Of a DNA stretch of 64,000 nt, positions 44,287 to 53,775 are shown one piece after another. A program made the position numbers and the translations under genes. The number at the start of each line of letters is the position of its first letter. Position 1 is the first letter of the stretch. This DNA is from CAWACP01 sp963780655 (GTDB lineage: Bacteria > Acidobacteriota > Terriglobia > Bryobacterales > Bryobacteraceae), in the NCBI GenBank assembly GCA_963780655.1, contig CAWACP010000016.1:62001-126000 (forward strand), in the 5' to 3' direction. A model generated the notes under the pieces. That model saw only the letters and a list, made by a program, of their open reading frames with translations. It was not told the origin of the DNA and did no database searches.

Positions 44287-45480
44287 ATGGCGCGAGACAT
44301 GCTGCTCAGGAACGTCCCGGATGAGTTGTACGCCTGGGTCAACCGCGAACGCGAGCGTCTGAACATGACCCAGACCGAGTTCGTGGCCTGCGCCCTGCGC
44401 GAAGCCGAGCTGCGCCAGCAACAGGATCAACTGCCGCTGTTTTTTGCTGAACCCGCCGTGCGCGCCACGTCGCCCGAAAGCCTGCCATTCCGCTTCATCG
44501 ACCTGTTCGCGGGCATAGGCGGGTTTCGCATCGCGCTCGAGCGGCTGGGCGGCGAATGCGTGTTCTCCTGCGAGTGGGACAAGTACAGCCAGAAGACCTA
44601 TCAGGCCTGGTTCGGCGAAACGCCCGAGGGCGATATACGGCAGTTGAAGCCTGCCGATTTGCCGCCGCACGATATCCTCGCCGCCGGTTTCCCGTGCCAG
44701 CCGTTCTCGATTGCCGGCGTCTCCAAGAAGAAGAGCCTCGGCCGTCCCCACGGTTTCAAATGCGCCGACCAGGGCAACCTGTTCTTCATTCTGGCGGCGT
44801 TGATTGAGGCGAAGCGGCCGCCTGTACTGCTGCTGGAGAATGTGAAGAACCTGAAATCGCACGATGGGGGCCGCACGTGGGGAGTGATCAGCGGGACTCT
44901 CGAGGAGCACTACCACGTGTTCGCGGAGGTCATCGATGCCGCAGGATGGGTGCCGCAGCACCGCGAACGCATTTACATTGTGTGCTTCGAGAAGGCGAAG
45001 TACTTCCGCGCGCGTCCCGATTTTCGGTTTCCCGAACCGCCGGCCGAGCGGCCGAAGCTGCGCGATGTGCTGGAACCCGAGGTGGACCCCAGATACACGC
45101 TCTCCGACCAGCTCTGGCAGTATCTGCGCGACTACGCCGACAAGCACAAGGCGAAGGGCAACGGCTTCGGATTCGGGCTGGGCGATCCCGACGGCGTCAC
45201 GCGCACGCTGAGCGCGCGCTATCACAAGGACGGCTCGGAGATTCTGATTGCGCAGAACGGTGGTAATCCACGGCGGCTGACACCCCGCGAATGCGCACGC
45301 CTGATGGGCTTCGATGACGAGCGCTCGGAACGCCGGATCGCGGTGTCGGACACGCAGGCCTATCGGCAGTTCGGCAACGCAGTGGTGCCGAAGGTGGTGG
45401 AAGCGGTTGGCCGCGAGATTCTGCGCGTGTTGCACCCAGCCGTGCGGCAGGCGGGCAACGGGTGTCTGCTGAACCGGTAG
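44287..45480 (+). CDS. C5-cytosine DNA methyltransferase with N-terminal ribbon-helix-helix-like domain
   Basis: 397 residues from ATG 44287. Residues 1-42 (MARDMLLRNVPDELYAWVNR then ERERLNMTQTEFVACALREA) have the strand-helix-helix pattern of FitA/Arc-type ribbon-helix-helix DNA binders. Residues 68-395 are a complete C5 methyltransferase: motif I FIDLFAGIGGF, motif IV GFPCQPFS with nucleophile C137, motif VI ENV at 184-186, motif VIII QHRERIYIV, a recognition domain around 240-320, motif IX RLTPRECARLMGF and motif X QFGNAVVPKVVEAV. No restriction endonuclease gene is next to it, so it looks like an orphan. The palindromic half-sites at its promoter suggest that the N-terminal domain represses its own gene. 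Confidence 0.9.
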   Translation: MARDMLLRNVPDELYAWVNRERERLNMTQTEFVACALREAELRQQQDQLPLFFAEPAVRATSPESLPFRFIDLFAGIGGFRIALERLGGECVFSCEWDKYSQKTYQAWFGETPEGDIRQLKPADLPPHDILAAGFPCQPFSIAGVSKKKSLGRPHGFKCADQGNLFFILAALIEAKRPPVLLLENVKNLKSHDGGRTWGVISGTLEEHYHVFAEVIDAAGWVPQHRERIYIVCFEKAKYFRARPDFRFPEPPAERPKLRDVLEPEVDPRYTLSDQLWQYLRDYADKHKAKGNGFGFGLGDPDGVTRTLSARYHKDGSEILIAQNGGNPRRLTPRECARLMGFDDERSERRIAVSDTQAYRQFGNAVVPKVVEAVGREILRVLHPAVRQAGNGCLLNR

Positions 45481-45483
45481 CGC

Positions 45484-45564
45484 GCGTGGGGCAGGCCATC
45501 GGTGTTTGTGGCCTGCCTGCGTCTGGTCAGCAATCGCAGACGACAAAAGACGATCGTCTGCGCC
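45484..45564. repeat. degraded copy of the nested palindromic element
   Basis: GTGGGGCAGGCCATCGG (45484-45500) and CGATCGTCTGCGCCAC (45549-45564) are the outer arms. Inside, CAGACGACAAAAGACG carries another copy of the GCAGACGA core. Same family as 42731-42814 but with mismatched arms; it lies four bases after the methyltransferase stop. Confidence 0.65.
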
Positions 45565-45607
45565 ACACCGAGTTGTACCAGCTCTGGATATTCCAGAAAC
45601 TGTAAGA

Positions 45608-46798
45608 GTGCATAACGCCGCGGCCATAAACATCCCGCTCGCGCTGCTGATCGTGTTTGGGTCGGCGAAGCTGCTGGGGGAAGTTTGCGGGCGCCTCGGC
45701 CAGCCGGCCATCGTCGGCGAGATTCTCGCCGGAATCCTGATCGGGCCGGGAGTGCTGGGCTGGATCGCTCCAAATCAGGTGTTGACCGCGCTGGCGGAAC
45801 TGGGCGTGATGTTCCTGCTGTTTCGCGTCGGCATGGAGGTGAAGACCTCGGAGCTCTTTCGCGTCGGCGGAACGGCCCTGATCGTGGCCACGCTCGGCGT
45901 TATTCTGCCATTCTTTCTCGGCTGGGGCATCATGGCCCTCTGGCGGGCGCCGCATGTGGAGTGCATCTTCGTGGGCGCGGCGATGGTGGCCACCAGCGTC
46001 GGTATCACGGCCCATGTTCTGGCGGAGAAGGGAGTCCTGTGGCACAGAGCCAGTCAGGTGATTCTCGCCGCGGCCGTGATCGACGACGTGCTGGGCCTGC
46101 TTGTCCTCGCCATTGTCAGCAGCACTTCGAAAGGCAAGTTGAACATACCGGAGTTGCTGTTAACCGCGATCGTCGCGATCGGTTTCACTCTGCTGGTGGC
46201 CACTGTGGGAAGGCGCGCCGTGGGCCGCCTTCTGCCGCGCGTAACGGAAAAGCTGCAGGCCGGCGAGGGACAATTTCATCTGGCGTTGTTTCTGCTGTTC
46301 GGACTTTCGCTGCTGGCAACCTGGGCGGGCATCGCCGCCATCATCGGCGCGTTTCTGGCGGGCATGGCAGTGAGCGAGAGCGTCGGAGAGCGAGTGCACG
46401 ACCTCACTCAGGGCGTCACCGAGTTTCTCGTGCCGTTCTTCCTGGCCGGAGTCGGTCTTCAGTTCAACGTTGCCGCGTTCACCCAGCGATCCGTCCTGAT
46501 TCTTGCGGCAGTGATTTTTGTCGCTGCCGTGATCTCGAAAGTGGTCGGGTGCGGCCTGGGCGCTCTGCGCTATGGCTGGGGCGATGCGGCGCGCATTGGC
46601 GTCGGTATGGTTCCGCGAGGTGAAGTGGGCATGGTGGTAGCGCAGCTGGGGTTGCGTATGGGGGTGATCCCGCCGGCTGTCTATGCGATTGTCGTGTTCA
46701 TGTCCATCGCCACCACGATCGTTGCTCCGCCGCTCCTGAATATCACCTTTCGGAACGTGAGGCGTCTGCCGTCCGTCGAGGAATATCAGCCAGGATGA
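45608..46798 (+). CDS. CPA2-type sodium/proton antiporter
   Basis: 396 residues from GTG 45608 (the open frame to 45506 would run through the palindromic repeat). About 12 membrane segments are seen. The start is INIPLALLIVFGSAKLLGEV then GQPAIVGEILAGILIGPGVL, the conserved first helices of NapA/KefB-like exchangers. VILAAAVIDDVLGLLVLAIV contains the paired aspartates typical of electrogenic members. GMVPRGEVGMVVAQLGLRMG is the conserved GEVG helix. No TrkA-N or UspA domain follows. It overlaps the next gene by four bases (ATGA), indicating coupling. Confidence 0.9.
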   Translation: MHNAAAINIPLALLIVFGSAKLLGEVCGRLGQPAIVGEILAGILIGPGVLGWIAPNQVLTALAELGVMFLLFRVGMEVKTSELFRVGGTALIVATLGVILPFFLGWGIMALWRAPHVECIFVGAAMVATSVGITAHVLAEKGVLWHRASQVILAAAVIDDVLGLLVLAIVSSTSKGKLNIPELLLTAIVAIGFTLLVATVGRRAVGRLLPRVTEKLQAGEGQFHLALFLLFGLSLLATWAGIAAIIGAFLAGMAVSESVGERVHDLTQGVTEFLVPFFLAGVGLQFNVAAFTQRSVLILAAVIFVAAVISKVVGCGLGALRYGWGDAARIGVGMVPRGEVGMVVAQLGLRMGVIPPAVYAIVVFMSIATTIVAPPLLNITFRNVRRLPSVEEYQPG

Positions 46799-47697
46799 TT
46801 TCACTCCGGATACAAGGCGCCCGGTTCGGGCTTCTCGCCCTGATGTGCATTGCAGGCGGCCGGCTCGCCATGGCCGGCGGCGAGGACGACGCGCTCGAGA
46901 TCGTGCGCAGATCGCTCGGACACGATGAGGTGAACCTTCAACGCGCCCACGATTACACGTTCAGTGAACGCGTGGTGGAGCGCAGGGGCGATGGCAAGGG
47001 CAACTACTCGGCAAAAGACACGAAGACGTACGAAACCGTGATCCTGTACGGCCAGCCGTTCCAGAAGCTGATTGCGAAAAACGACAAGCCGCTTGACGAG
47101 AAGGAGCGGAAAAAGGAACAGGACCGTTTCGACAAGGAAGTGGAGAAGCGCCGCAGGCAGACCGAGGAGGGCGGCAAAACGGATTACGACAAGGAGCGCG
47201 AGCAGCGGCTGAAGATCATAAAGGAAGTGGTGAACGCGTACACGTTCCGGCTCCTCGCGGAGGAGCAGGTGGACGGACAGGATGTGTATGTCATCTCAGC
47301 CGAGCCGCGGCCCGGTTATCGGCCGCAGACCCGCGAGGGCGCGTGGCTCGAGGGTCTCCACGGAAAAATCTGGATCGATAAAAACGAGCTGCAATGGGTG
47401 AAGGTGGAAGCGCAGGTGATCAAGCCGCTGAAGTGGGGCTTCTTCATCGCTACGCTGGCCCCCGGGTCGAGCCTGTATTTCGAACAGCGCCGCGTGAACA
47501 ACGAGCTGTGGCTGCCGGCTAAAGTGGTGGCGCGAGTGAACGGCCGGTTCACGTTCAAACATTACGATATGGAAGTGGAGTCAGACTATCGCGACTACCA
47601 CAAATTCCACACCGACTCAAAGATTACCGAGGTCGGCACGGAGCCGGCGGACAGCAACGCTACTGTTTCCGCGACTCCGGCGGCACCAATCCATTGA
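46795..47697 (+). CDS. exported LolA-like / outer-membrane lipoprotein-sorting type protein
   Basis: 300 residues, the start overlapping the antiporter stop (ATGA, 46795-46798). A signal peptide (FGLLALMCIAGGRLAMAGG) precedes YTFSERVVERRGDGKGNYSA, a highly charged helical insertion (KPLDEKERKKEQDRFDKEVE) and a half-barrel: VYVISAEPRPGYRPQ, LHGKIWIDKNELQWVKVEAQ, LWLPAKVVARVNGRFTFKHY. The half-barrel resembles the LolA/LppX fold that carries lipids or lipoproteins through the periplasm. The charged insertion is unusual for LolA itself. Its last 38 bases overlap the convergent DinB gene. Confidence 0.75.
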   Translation: MISLRIQGARFGLLALMCIAGGRLAMAGGEDDALEIVRRSLGHDEVNLQRAHDYTFSERVVERRGDGKGNYSAKDTKTYETVILYGQPFQKLIAKNDKPLDEKERKKEQDRFDKEVEKRRRQTEEGGKTDYDKEREQRLKIIKEVVNAYTFRLLAEEQVDGQDVYVISAEPRPGYRPQTREGAWLEGLHGKIWIDKNELQWVKVEAQVIKPLKWGFFIATLAPGSSLYFEQRRVNNELWLPAKVVARVNGRFTFKHYDMEVESDYRDYHKFHTDSKITEVGTEPADSNATVSATPAAPIH

Positions 47698-48160
47698 GGC
47701 GGTAATAAACCACCAGTTGTCCGTAGTGCTCGCCGTTGTGCTCGAGAAACGACGACCAGAGTCCGAGATGTTTGAGGAACTGTTCGTCTGTCTCCCCCAT
47801 CAGCGCTCGGATCGCGTCCTGAAACGATGACTGCAGTACGGCGATGACATCCGCCTTCTTCGGATACTTCGCGCGCGGCAGCTCGTTCAGCTTGCCGTCA
47901 GGGTTCAGGCCTTTCGCCGATTTGGCGACGTACTGGTTCCAGAAGGAAACGTGCAGGAGGACCTGGGCGAATGTCCGCACCTGCGGGTTGGGCTGGTAAT
48001 CGTACTTGTCCTCCGGCATCTCGGCGGCCATGGCGTCCAGCTTGCGGCCAATCTCGTTCCATTGTTCGAGCATGGCGCTCTTTGGAGTTTTGGGCAGCGG
48101 TATCGCCTGGGCGGTCGCGGACAAAAGGACAAACGCGAGTATCGCGGAGGTCAGTCTCAT
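47660..48160 (-). CDS. exported DinB-family protein
   Basis: 166 residues from ATG 48160 (MRLTSAILAFVLLSATAQA gives a signal peptide; the frame extends to 48268 without a ribosome site). The four-helix DinB/YfiT fold is suggested by NEIGRKLDAMAAEMPEDKYD, QVRTFAQVLLHVSFWNQYVA (first metal His), and LEHNGEHYGQLVVYYRLNGL (HxxxH pair), ending VPPESR as usual. DinB proteins are metal-dependent thiol-type transferases or hydrolases; the substrate is unknown. It is divergent from the methyltransferase at 48179, 18 bases apart, so the two promoters overlap. Confidence 0.85.
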   Translation of the reverse strand: MRLTSAILAFVLLSATAQAIPLPKTPKSAMLEQWNEIGRKLDAMAAEMPEDKYDYQPNPQVRTFAQVLLHVSFWNQYVAKSAKGLNPDGKLNELPRAKYPKKADVIAVLQSSFQDAIRALMGETDEQFLKHLGLWSSFLEHNGEHYGQLVVYYRLNGLVPPESRKQ

Positions 48161-48178
48161 AGAGGTATTCTCTCCCAT

Positions 48179-48751
48179 GTGGATGCCATCGCCAAGGCCG
48201 AGGTCGAGCGGTTGTGGCAAAGAAAGCTCGCTCAGGACGCGGCGGGCCTTGCTCAGTCGGAGCGGCATCGCAATCTGGAGCCGCCCAGCGCCGAGTTCAT
48301 CTATTCACTTGCCGCGGGCATCGGAGCGCGAAGCCTGATCGAGATCGGAGGATCCAGCGGCATATCCACCATCGCGCTTGCCTCCGCGGCGCGCAGCACA
48401 GGCGGCCGGCTGACGTCGGTGGAGATCGAGCCGCGTCGGCAGACCGAGGCTCGACGGACGCTCGCCGCACTCGCGCTCGATGGGTACGTGGATTTTGTAC
48501 TTGCCGATGCGGCGTCGGTGCTGCCGTCGGCTGGTCCGTTCGATTTCGCGCTGATCGATTGCGAAAAGGAAGACTACATCCGATTCTTTGACATGCTTCG
48601 GATGAGCGCTGGAGCCGTGGTGGTGGCCGACAACATCGTGTCGCACGGGCTGGCGAATTATGTCGGGCACGTACGTTCCTGGCCCGGCGTCGAGTCGATC
48701 ACGCTGCCGATCGGGAAAGGGCTGGAGGTGACGCGATTCGTGGAGCAGTAG
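48179..48751 (+). CDS. class I SAM-dependent O-methyltransferase-like protein
   Basis: 190 residues from GTG 48179 (VDAIAKAEVERLWQRKLAQD). The SAM site is ARSLIEIGGSSGISTIALAS, with GRLTSVEIEPRRQTEARRTL (acidic ribose ligand), VDFVLADAASVLPSAGPFDF and ALIDCEKEDYIRFFDMLRMS. The order is that of catechol-type O-methyltransferases, but it is short, lacking the usual C-terminal extension. TATTCT at 48167-48172 lies six bases before the GTG and no Shine-Dalgarno is seen, again consistent with leaderless expression. Substrate unknown. Confidence 0.8.
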   Translation: MDAIAKAEVERLWQRKLAQDAAGLAQSERHRNLEPPSAEFIYSLAAGIGARSLIEIGGSSGISTIALASAARSTGGRLTSVEIEPRRQTEARRTLAALALDGYVDFVLADAASVLPSAGPFDFALIDCEKEDYIRFFDMLRMSAGAVVVADNIVSHGLANYVGHVRSWPGVESITLPIGKGLEVTRFVEQ

Positions 48752-48791
48752 TGGAGCAGGCGTCTCAGCCCACCGTCCTGCAGTCTGCATT

Positions 48792-50960
48792 TCACGTCTT
48801 CCAGTCGGCCGCAAACGCCTTCGCCGCTGGATCGATCGCTATTGCTCCACCGCGCTGCTCGAACTTCGCGCCATCGATTCCCGCGAATGACCCGGCTCCG
48901 CCGAGCGATGCGGGCAGTTCTATTGCAGCCGGAGCAGTTCCCCCCGCGCGCTCGAACTCCAGACGCCAACCGCCCGCGCCACGCGGGCTCAGCCGCAGAT
49001 TCAGCCGGCCGAATCGCGTGGGCGTCTGCCGAAACTCCGCCTGATCGGGAGCGGTCACGCCCGCCAATAGCCGCAGCCGAGGGCCGTCCTCCAGCGCGTA
49101 CATGTGCCGCAGATAGAGGATGCACTCCGCGCTGGCCCAGTCGTGCGGCATGTCGCCCCAGTAGCCCGATACCAGGCCGCCGCGCAGGGGCTGCTCTTCG
49201 CGCCAGCAGTACAACGGCGAAGCGTGGTTGAGGAACCCGGCGAACGTGCGCGCCGCCCAGTCGTTCACGCCGGCCCAGAGATACACATGCGAGACGAAGG
49301 GTGCATTGTAAGTCCACAGGCTGTCATGCGGCAGCCAGCCCGTTTCCGCCGGTACGTTTTCGCGCGTGCATGCCTGCATCAGCGCGATGTGCCCGCGAAC
49401 CACCGGGTCGTTGCGGTCGAACACCAGGCCCGGATAAATCGCATGCGAGAGCGCCCACTGCGCCACCTGCGGACGCGGCCGGTTCCACGGGTCGGCGGCG
49501 TTCCACCGAGCATCCTCTTTCATGAGCATCGGCAGATAATCAAAGCCGTTCGGATGACGACGCATCTCCTTTGGCGCTGCCGCGAAGAAGGCGGTTCGCA
49601 ATTCATCGTGGAACTGCCGCACGCTCGCGAACTGCTGGTTCAGGCCGAGCCGCTCCGCCGCACTGAGAACGGCGCGCAGACCGGCCAGTGTCCACACCGT
49701 GTTGGTGAATTCGGAACGCAGACCGCTCAAGCCGCCGTCGCCGAAACCGCGGGCGAGCAGGCCATATCGGCCATTGGCGCTGTTCTCGGTGCGTCCGCGA
49801 TCGCGCACGCCACGGAGGAAGTCGGCCGCGCGCAGCACATTCGCAACCATGGATCGAAAGTAAGTCCAGTCCCCACTCAGTTCCGCCTGCCGCACCATGG
49901 TGAACATGGCGATTGCGGTGTCCTTCCAGTGCTCGCCGGGCGCTGCCGCGAACACGCCCCCATCGGGAAGCTGATGCGACCAGGTCGCTTCCAGTCCTTG
50001 TTGCGCCTCGGCGTCGTAGCCGAGGTACCGCGCGGCCTCCAGAATGAAGTTCCCGTCCACAATCCACAACCCGCGATAGCAGGTGGGTCCAACCTGGAAC
50101 GTCTTGCGGCCGTTCTTCACCTCGCGCGCCTGCAGTATGTTCCGCGCACAGGCCGTGAGGAACTCCTGATACCGGCCCGGCAGTTTCCACCGCACTTCAC
50201 CGCCGCAGGGCTTCCACGCGGACCAGTATGTGCGCGCCTCGGCCAGCAGGGCATCGGGCTCGCCGAGTCCTTTCAGCACACGGTCGGCGGCCTGGCGCTC
50301 CTGCGGAAACCGGAACAGCAGGCGCGCCGGCGCGTCGGGGCGGCACGGCAGCGCCGGCGCGGCGAGGACATAGCCTTCGAACGCCGGGAAGGCGATCAGC
50401 GGGTGGTCGGATAAAAGGAAGCACTCGCCCTCCTCGCCGATCACGCGCGCCGTTCCGTTACCCGGCAACGGAACCGCCTCCAGACGACCGCGCGTCGCCA
50501 CTCGCACCAGCGGCGCAACATGCACTTCTTCACTGCCGCGGTTGCGAATCTGCAGAATGACGTTGTCCACCCGGCCCTCGTCCGGCCGATTGGTCGCAAA
50601 CGCGATGAGCTCCAGTTGGACCGCAGGCCGCTCGATCCAGGTATGCACGATGGGAACGCCGGGCGCTTCCAGTTCCTGCCGAACCACCCGATCCGGCTCC
50701 ATTCCGCTTACCGAAAAACGAACGATGGAGGAGAATGCGTCGATGGCGACGTTCGTGCCCGGATGGCCGTAGCGCAACTCGCCGCTGCTGCCCACCAGGC
50801 TCTTGTAGGGGTCGTCAGGGAAGCAGAATGCCGCTTGCCCGTCCAGGGGCGCGTAACGGAAATCGACCGGGTCCGGCGATGTCGGCGCGGCCGCGGCGAG
50901 TTGCGGAACAGCCGCGAGCCCGGCTGTCGCCTGGGCCATAAAAGCTCGTCGGCTACTCAT
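48792..50960 (-). CDS. exported six-hairpin (alpha/alpha)6 glycosidase-like protein
   Basis: 722 residues. MSSRRAFMAQATAGLAAVPQ is a Tat-type signal. An N-terminal beta-sandwich (to about 240) is followed by an (alpha/alpha)6 barrel (about 250-620) with TCYRGLWIVDGNFILEAARY, WSHQLPDGGVFAAAPGEHWK, DTAIAMFTMVRQAELSGDWT, VPAETGWLPHDSLWTYNAPF and GDMPHDWASAECILYLRHMY. D and E residues in these loops would be catalytic. It fits GH78/GH63/GH95-like superfamily members, but I cannot name the family. It overlaps the upstream GH38 gene by eight bases (ATGAGTAG), as third gene of the operon. It probably acts on the same glycan as the mannosidase. Confidence 0.75.
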   Translation of the reverse strand: MSSRRAFMAQATAGLAAVPQLAAAAPTSPDPVDFRYAPLDGQAAFCFPDDPYKSLVGSSGELRYGHPGTNVAIDAFSSIVRFSVSGMEPDRVVRQELEAPGVPIVHTWIERPAVQLELIAFATNRPDEGRVDNVILQIRNRGSEEVHVAPLVRVATRGRLEAVPLPGNGTARVIGEEGECFLLSDHPLIAFPAFEGYVLAAPALPCRPDAPARLLFRFPQERQAADRVLKGLGEPDALLAEARTYWSAWKPCGGEVRWKLPGRYQEFLTACARNILQAREVKNGRKTFQVGPTCYRGLWIVDGNFILEAARYLGYDAEAQQGLEATWSHQLPDGGVFAAAPGEHWKDTAIAMFTMVRQAELSGDWTYFRSMVANVLRAADFLRGVRDRGRTENSANGRYGLLARGFGDGGLSGLRSEFTNTVWTLAGLRAVLSAAERLGLNQQFASVRQFHDELRTAFFAAAPKEMRRHPNGFDYLPMLMKEDARWNAADPWNRPRPQVAQWALSHAIYPGLVFDRNDPVVRGHIALMQACTRENVPAETGWLPHDSLWTYNAPFVSHVYLWAGVNDWAARTFAGFLNHASPLYCWREEQPLRGGLVSGYWGDMPHDWASAECILYLRHMYALEDGPRLRLLAGVTAPDQAEFRQTPTRFGRLNLRLSPRGAGGWRLEFERAGGTAPAAIELPASLGGAGSFAGIDGAKFEQRGGAIAIDPAAKAFAADWKT

Positions 50961-53775
50961 GTTTCATCTCGAATCGGATTGTGAGCGTCTGGTACGGCTT
51001 CAACGCAACCTCGAGCGGCGAGGACGCGGGCAGGGAACGAATCACTTTGTCCTCCGTGAGATCGACCACCTCTGCGTTCACCACCGGCCCCGGCAGCGCG
51101 ATGGACGCGTGCGGCGTATCGCGTCCCGCAACCTCCTGGAGGCGGATCACGAATTGACGGGACTGTTTTGCGTCTTCCAGATTCGTGGGCGTGATTGCTT
51201 CCGGCTGCAGGCTCTCCGCCTGTTTCACGGTGTCGATGCGCACGTTCGGCTGGTTAACCGCGAAAAAGCTGCCCGAGGAGGCTGCGGCGAATGGTACGTA
51301 GACGGCGCGAAGTGGTACATCAAAGGCCGCGCCGAAATGCATGGCCGCTACCGCGTCGAACGGCGCGGCGGCGTAACCGATCGCGTAATCGAAATTGTAA
51401 CGGTCTCCGAGGCCCGGTTCCACCGTCGGAAACGTCGTAACGCCACGCAACCGCATGTCGCCCTGATTGCTGTGGCGGAACGCGCGCGAATAGAGCGTGG
51501 CTTCGGGAAGCGGCCATTTGCCCGTAAACATGGCTGGAAACGCAGGGCGCTCTTTCGTTCGCTCGGTCCTCAGGTAGCCTGGAAACAAGAAATAGAATGC
51601 CTGGCGGTGCGCCAGAAGCATGGTGGCATGCGAATCGGCCAAAGCCACGGCGTGCTGCGACGTGACGGAATCGCGCCTCGCGCCCGCGAGATAATCCCGC
51701 GGCAAAGAGAGAAAGCCGAACTGCTCTTCGGGATGCACGGTGAGGCTGCCGGGGTCGAGCGCGAACGGAAACGCGAAATAGTACGAATCGAAGCTCGTGC
51801 GCATGGAGGCGAACGGCAGGCGCGTCGAATCGACCTCGTTGTGGATCTCCACCCGATCGAGTCCGCCGTAGAGCCGGATGCGGGTCACGGGAAATGCCGA
51901 TCCGGCGCGGCGCACCTCAACTTCAGAAACCACTTGCCCGCGGCGAGTGGCGATTGCCGGGGCAAACGGCATCGGCGCCGGTGCCGGCTGGTCGCCTTCG
52001 CTTCTGAAGAAATGATTGAACCGAACCACCGGGTGCGCGTTCACGAGCTCGCGATCATCGCGGCGGTCGAGAATGCTCGATATGTCGCCGTTGGGCGTGA
52101 GCGTGACGCGGTAGCGGTCGTTTTCTGTTGCGGCAGCGGCCGCGCTCACAGGTGCCAGCGTCGACGTTGCCGGACCTGGCGATTCATCCACGTCATAAAC
52201 GGCATAGCCGACCGACGGCACGTCGTGCGCAATGAATAATGCCTTCCCGTCCGCATCGACGTCGAACGGCACGGGCCGGCCGTTCCTGCGGTCGCGGACA
52301 GCGATGATGTGCCAGCCTGTCTCGGGCGCCGGCGCGGTGACTACGTCCGTGCGCTGCCAGGAAAGTGAATTCCACACCACGAGCGGCCACGTCATGACGT
52401 TGTCGGATGCCACGCGGGCCTCGCCTGCCTCATTGGTGGTCAACACGCCGACGCCCGTACGCAGCAGGTAATCGGCGTTGTTCGAAGCCTGCTGCATGAA
52501 GGCCGCGTAATCGACGTTCTGCTGCTCCAGCGTGTCGCGGGAATTGAGGCCCGGCCAGCCAACGTTTCCCGCGCCGCTGTGCTCGTCGTAGTTGAACAGA
52601 AGATGATAGAGCTCGTACAGATCGCCCGCCGGAAAAGGCACCCCCTGTTCCAGAGCCAGCGCACTCCACAACGTCTCCGCCGCGGGAACTTCATCATGTG
52701 CGCGGCGCGCCAGCGCGCTGATCTGCGGAGAGCTGGTCTTCGCTTCAGACCAGAGGCCCGCCCATTCGCCGCTCGCTGTGGGAATCGTCGAGCCGTATTT
52801 CTCCTCCATGTAGCGGAAGAATTCCGAAGCCGTGGCGATGCGCAGCTCGGGCGTTTTGTGAGCGCCATTCCACAGCCGCACGGCCTGCTCCAGGCTCTCG
52901 ACCGTGGAGGGATGAAGGAAATCGTGCACATGCATCACCAGCACGGCTTCATAACGGTAGCCCGCGTCAGCCAGGCGCTTCAGCAGGATGTCCATGCCCG
53001 CCTGCATCGAATCGAGCGGGCTTTTCTCGGGCGTCTTCGGATTGAAGATCTTCCATCCGCTGGTCTGCGTATAAGGATCTTTGGTGAAAGGGTCGAGAAA
53101 ATAATCGGTGATGCCTTCGGTGTATCCACCGCGCGGGCTCTGGCTGACCCATGTCAGCACGCGCTTGCCGTCCGGCCCCTGCCAGTAGAACGGCACATTG
53201 CCCGGACTGAGCGACGTCCCGCCGCCCACGAACTGATTCGCGCCCACCAGCAGATATCGCACTCCGCTGCCGGCAAGAGCGGACGCGAGACTCCACGGCT
53301 GTCCCGGCACGTCGTTGAGCACGGCGAGGTGTGACTCGATTCCGTAGGTTCGGTGGAGCGCGGCGTAATCGTACATGAGCCGGTTGAGCTCCTCGGCGCC
53401 CAGGAACTCCGTGTGCATGCTGCCCCAGGCCGCGGAGAGATCGATGCGCCCCGAGCGAATCAGCTTCATCAGCAACTGGATTCGATCCGGGCGGCCGGGA
53501 AGGATATCGCCAAGGCCGCGCTCCTGGTCGATGAACGCCAGCACCTGCCAGACGCTCTCGATGGTCCAGCGGAAATCCGGGTCCTTCTCAGCCTGGTCGA
53601 TTACCTCGTTGATGTGGCGCGCGGCCATCGCCGGAATCTGTGAAGGCGGGACGACAAAGCCGCGATCATAGTGGCTGGACGGGACGATGTAGACAGTGCG
53701 GATTGAGGTCGCCGCATGCAGCGCGCCGCAGATCAGCGCCAGGCAGGCCAAAGTCCTGCTCCACCATGATTTCAT
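50953..53775 (-). CDS. secreted GH38 alpha-mannosidase, second locus
   Basis: 940 residues with signal peptide (LACLALICGALHAATS). Catalytic domain features are the metal pair H35-x-D37 in SSHYDRGF, and the likely nucleophile D155 in AVLNDVPGQPW (compare the TDxPG-type motif of GH38). VLVMHVHDFLHPSTVESLEQ and NYDEHSGAGNVGWPGLNSRD complete the metal site and mid domain. The C-terminal beta domain is at 480-940. It is divergent in sequence from the GH38 at 8506-12900 and lacks its extra jelly-roll modules, so substrate preference probably differs. It overlaps the preceding isomerase gene by ATGA and the following glycosidase gene by eight bases, forming a tight three-gene operon. Confidence 0.85.
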   Translation of the reverse strand: MKSWWSRTLACLALICGALHAATSIRTVYIVPSSHYDRGFVVPPSQIPAMAARHINEVIDQAEKDPDFRWTIESVWQVLAFIDQERGLGDILPGRPDRIQLLMKLIRSGRIDLSAAWGSMHTEFLGAEELNRLMYDYAALHRTYGIESHLAVLNDVPGQPWSLASALAGSGVRYLLVGANQFVGGGTSLSPGNVPFYWQGPDGKRVLTWVSQSPRGGYTEGITDYFLDPFTKDPYTQTSGWKIFNPKTPEKSPLDSMQAGMDILLKRLADAGYRYEAVLVMHVHDFLHPSTVESLEQAVRLWNGAHKTPELRIATASEFFRYMEEKYGSTIPTASGEWAGLWSEAKTSSPQISALARRAHDEVPAAETLWSALALEQGVPFPAGDLYELYHLLFNYDEHSGAGNVGWPGLNSRDTLEQQNVDYAAFMQQASNNADYLLRTGVGVLTTNEAGEARVASDNVMTWPLVVWNSLSWQRTDVVTAPAPETGWHIIAVRDRRNGRPVPFDVDADGKALFIAHDVPSVGYAVYDVDESPGPATSTLAPVSAAAAATENDRYRVTLTPNGDISSILDRRDDRELVNAHPVVRFNHFFRSEGDQPAPAPMPFAPAIATRRGQVVSEVEVRRAGSAFPVTRIRLYGGLDRVEIHNEVDSTRLPFASMRTSFDSYYFAFPFALDPGSLTVHPEEQFGFLSLPRDYLAGARRDSVTSQHAVALADSHATMLLAHRQAFYFLFPGYLRTERTKERPAFPAMFTGKWPLPEATLYSRAFRHSNQGDMRLRGVTTFPTVEPGLGDRYNFDYAIGYAAAPFDAVAAMHFGAAFDVPLRAVYVPFAAASSGSFFAVNQPNVRIDTVKQAESLQPEAITPTNLEDAKQSRQFVIRLQEVAGRDTPHASIALPGPVVNAEVVDLTEDKVIRSLPASSPLEVALKPYQTLTIRFEMKHE

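Noticed and set aside
44287..45480. Complete restriction-modification system
   Set aside because: Neighbours are a small exported protein and an antiporter; no endonuclease or Vsr-type gene is seen, so only an orphan methyltransferase is claimed.
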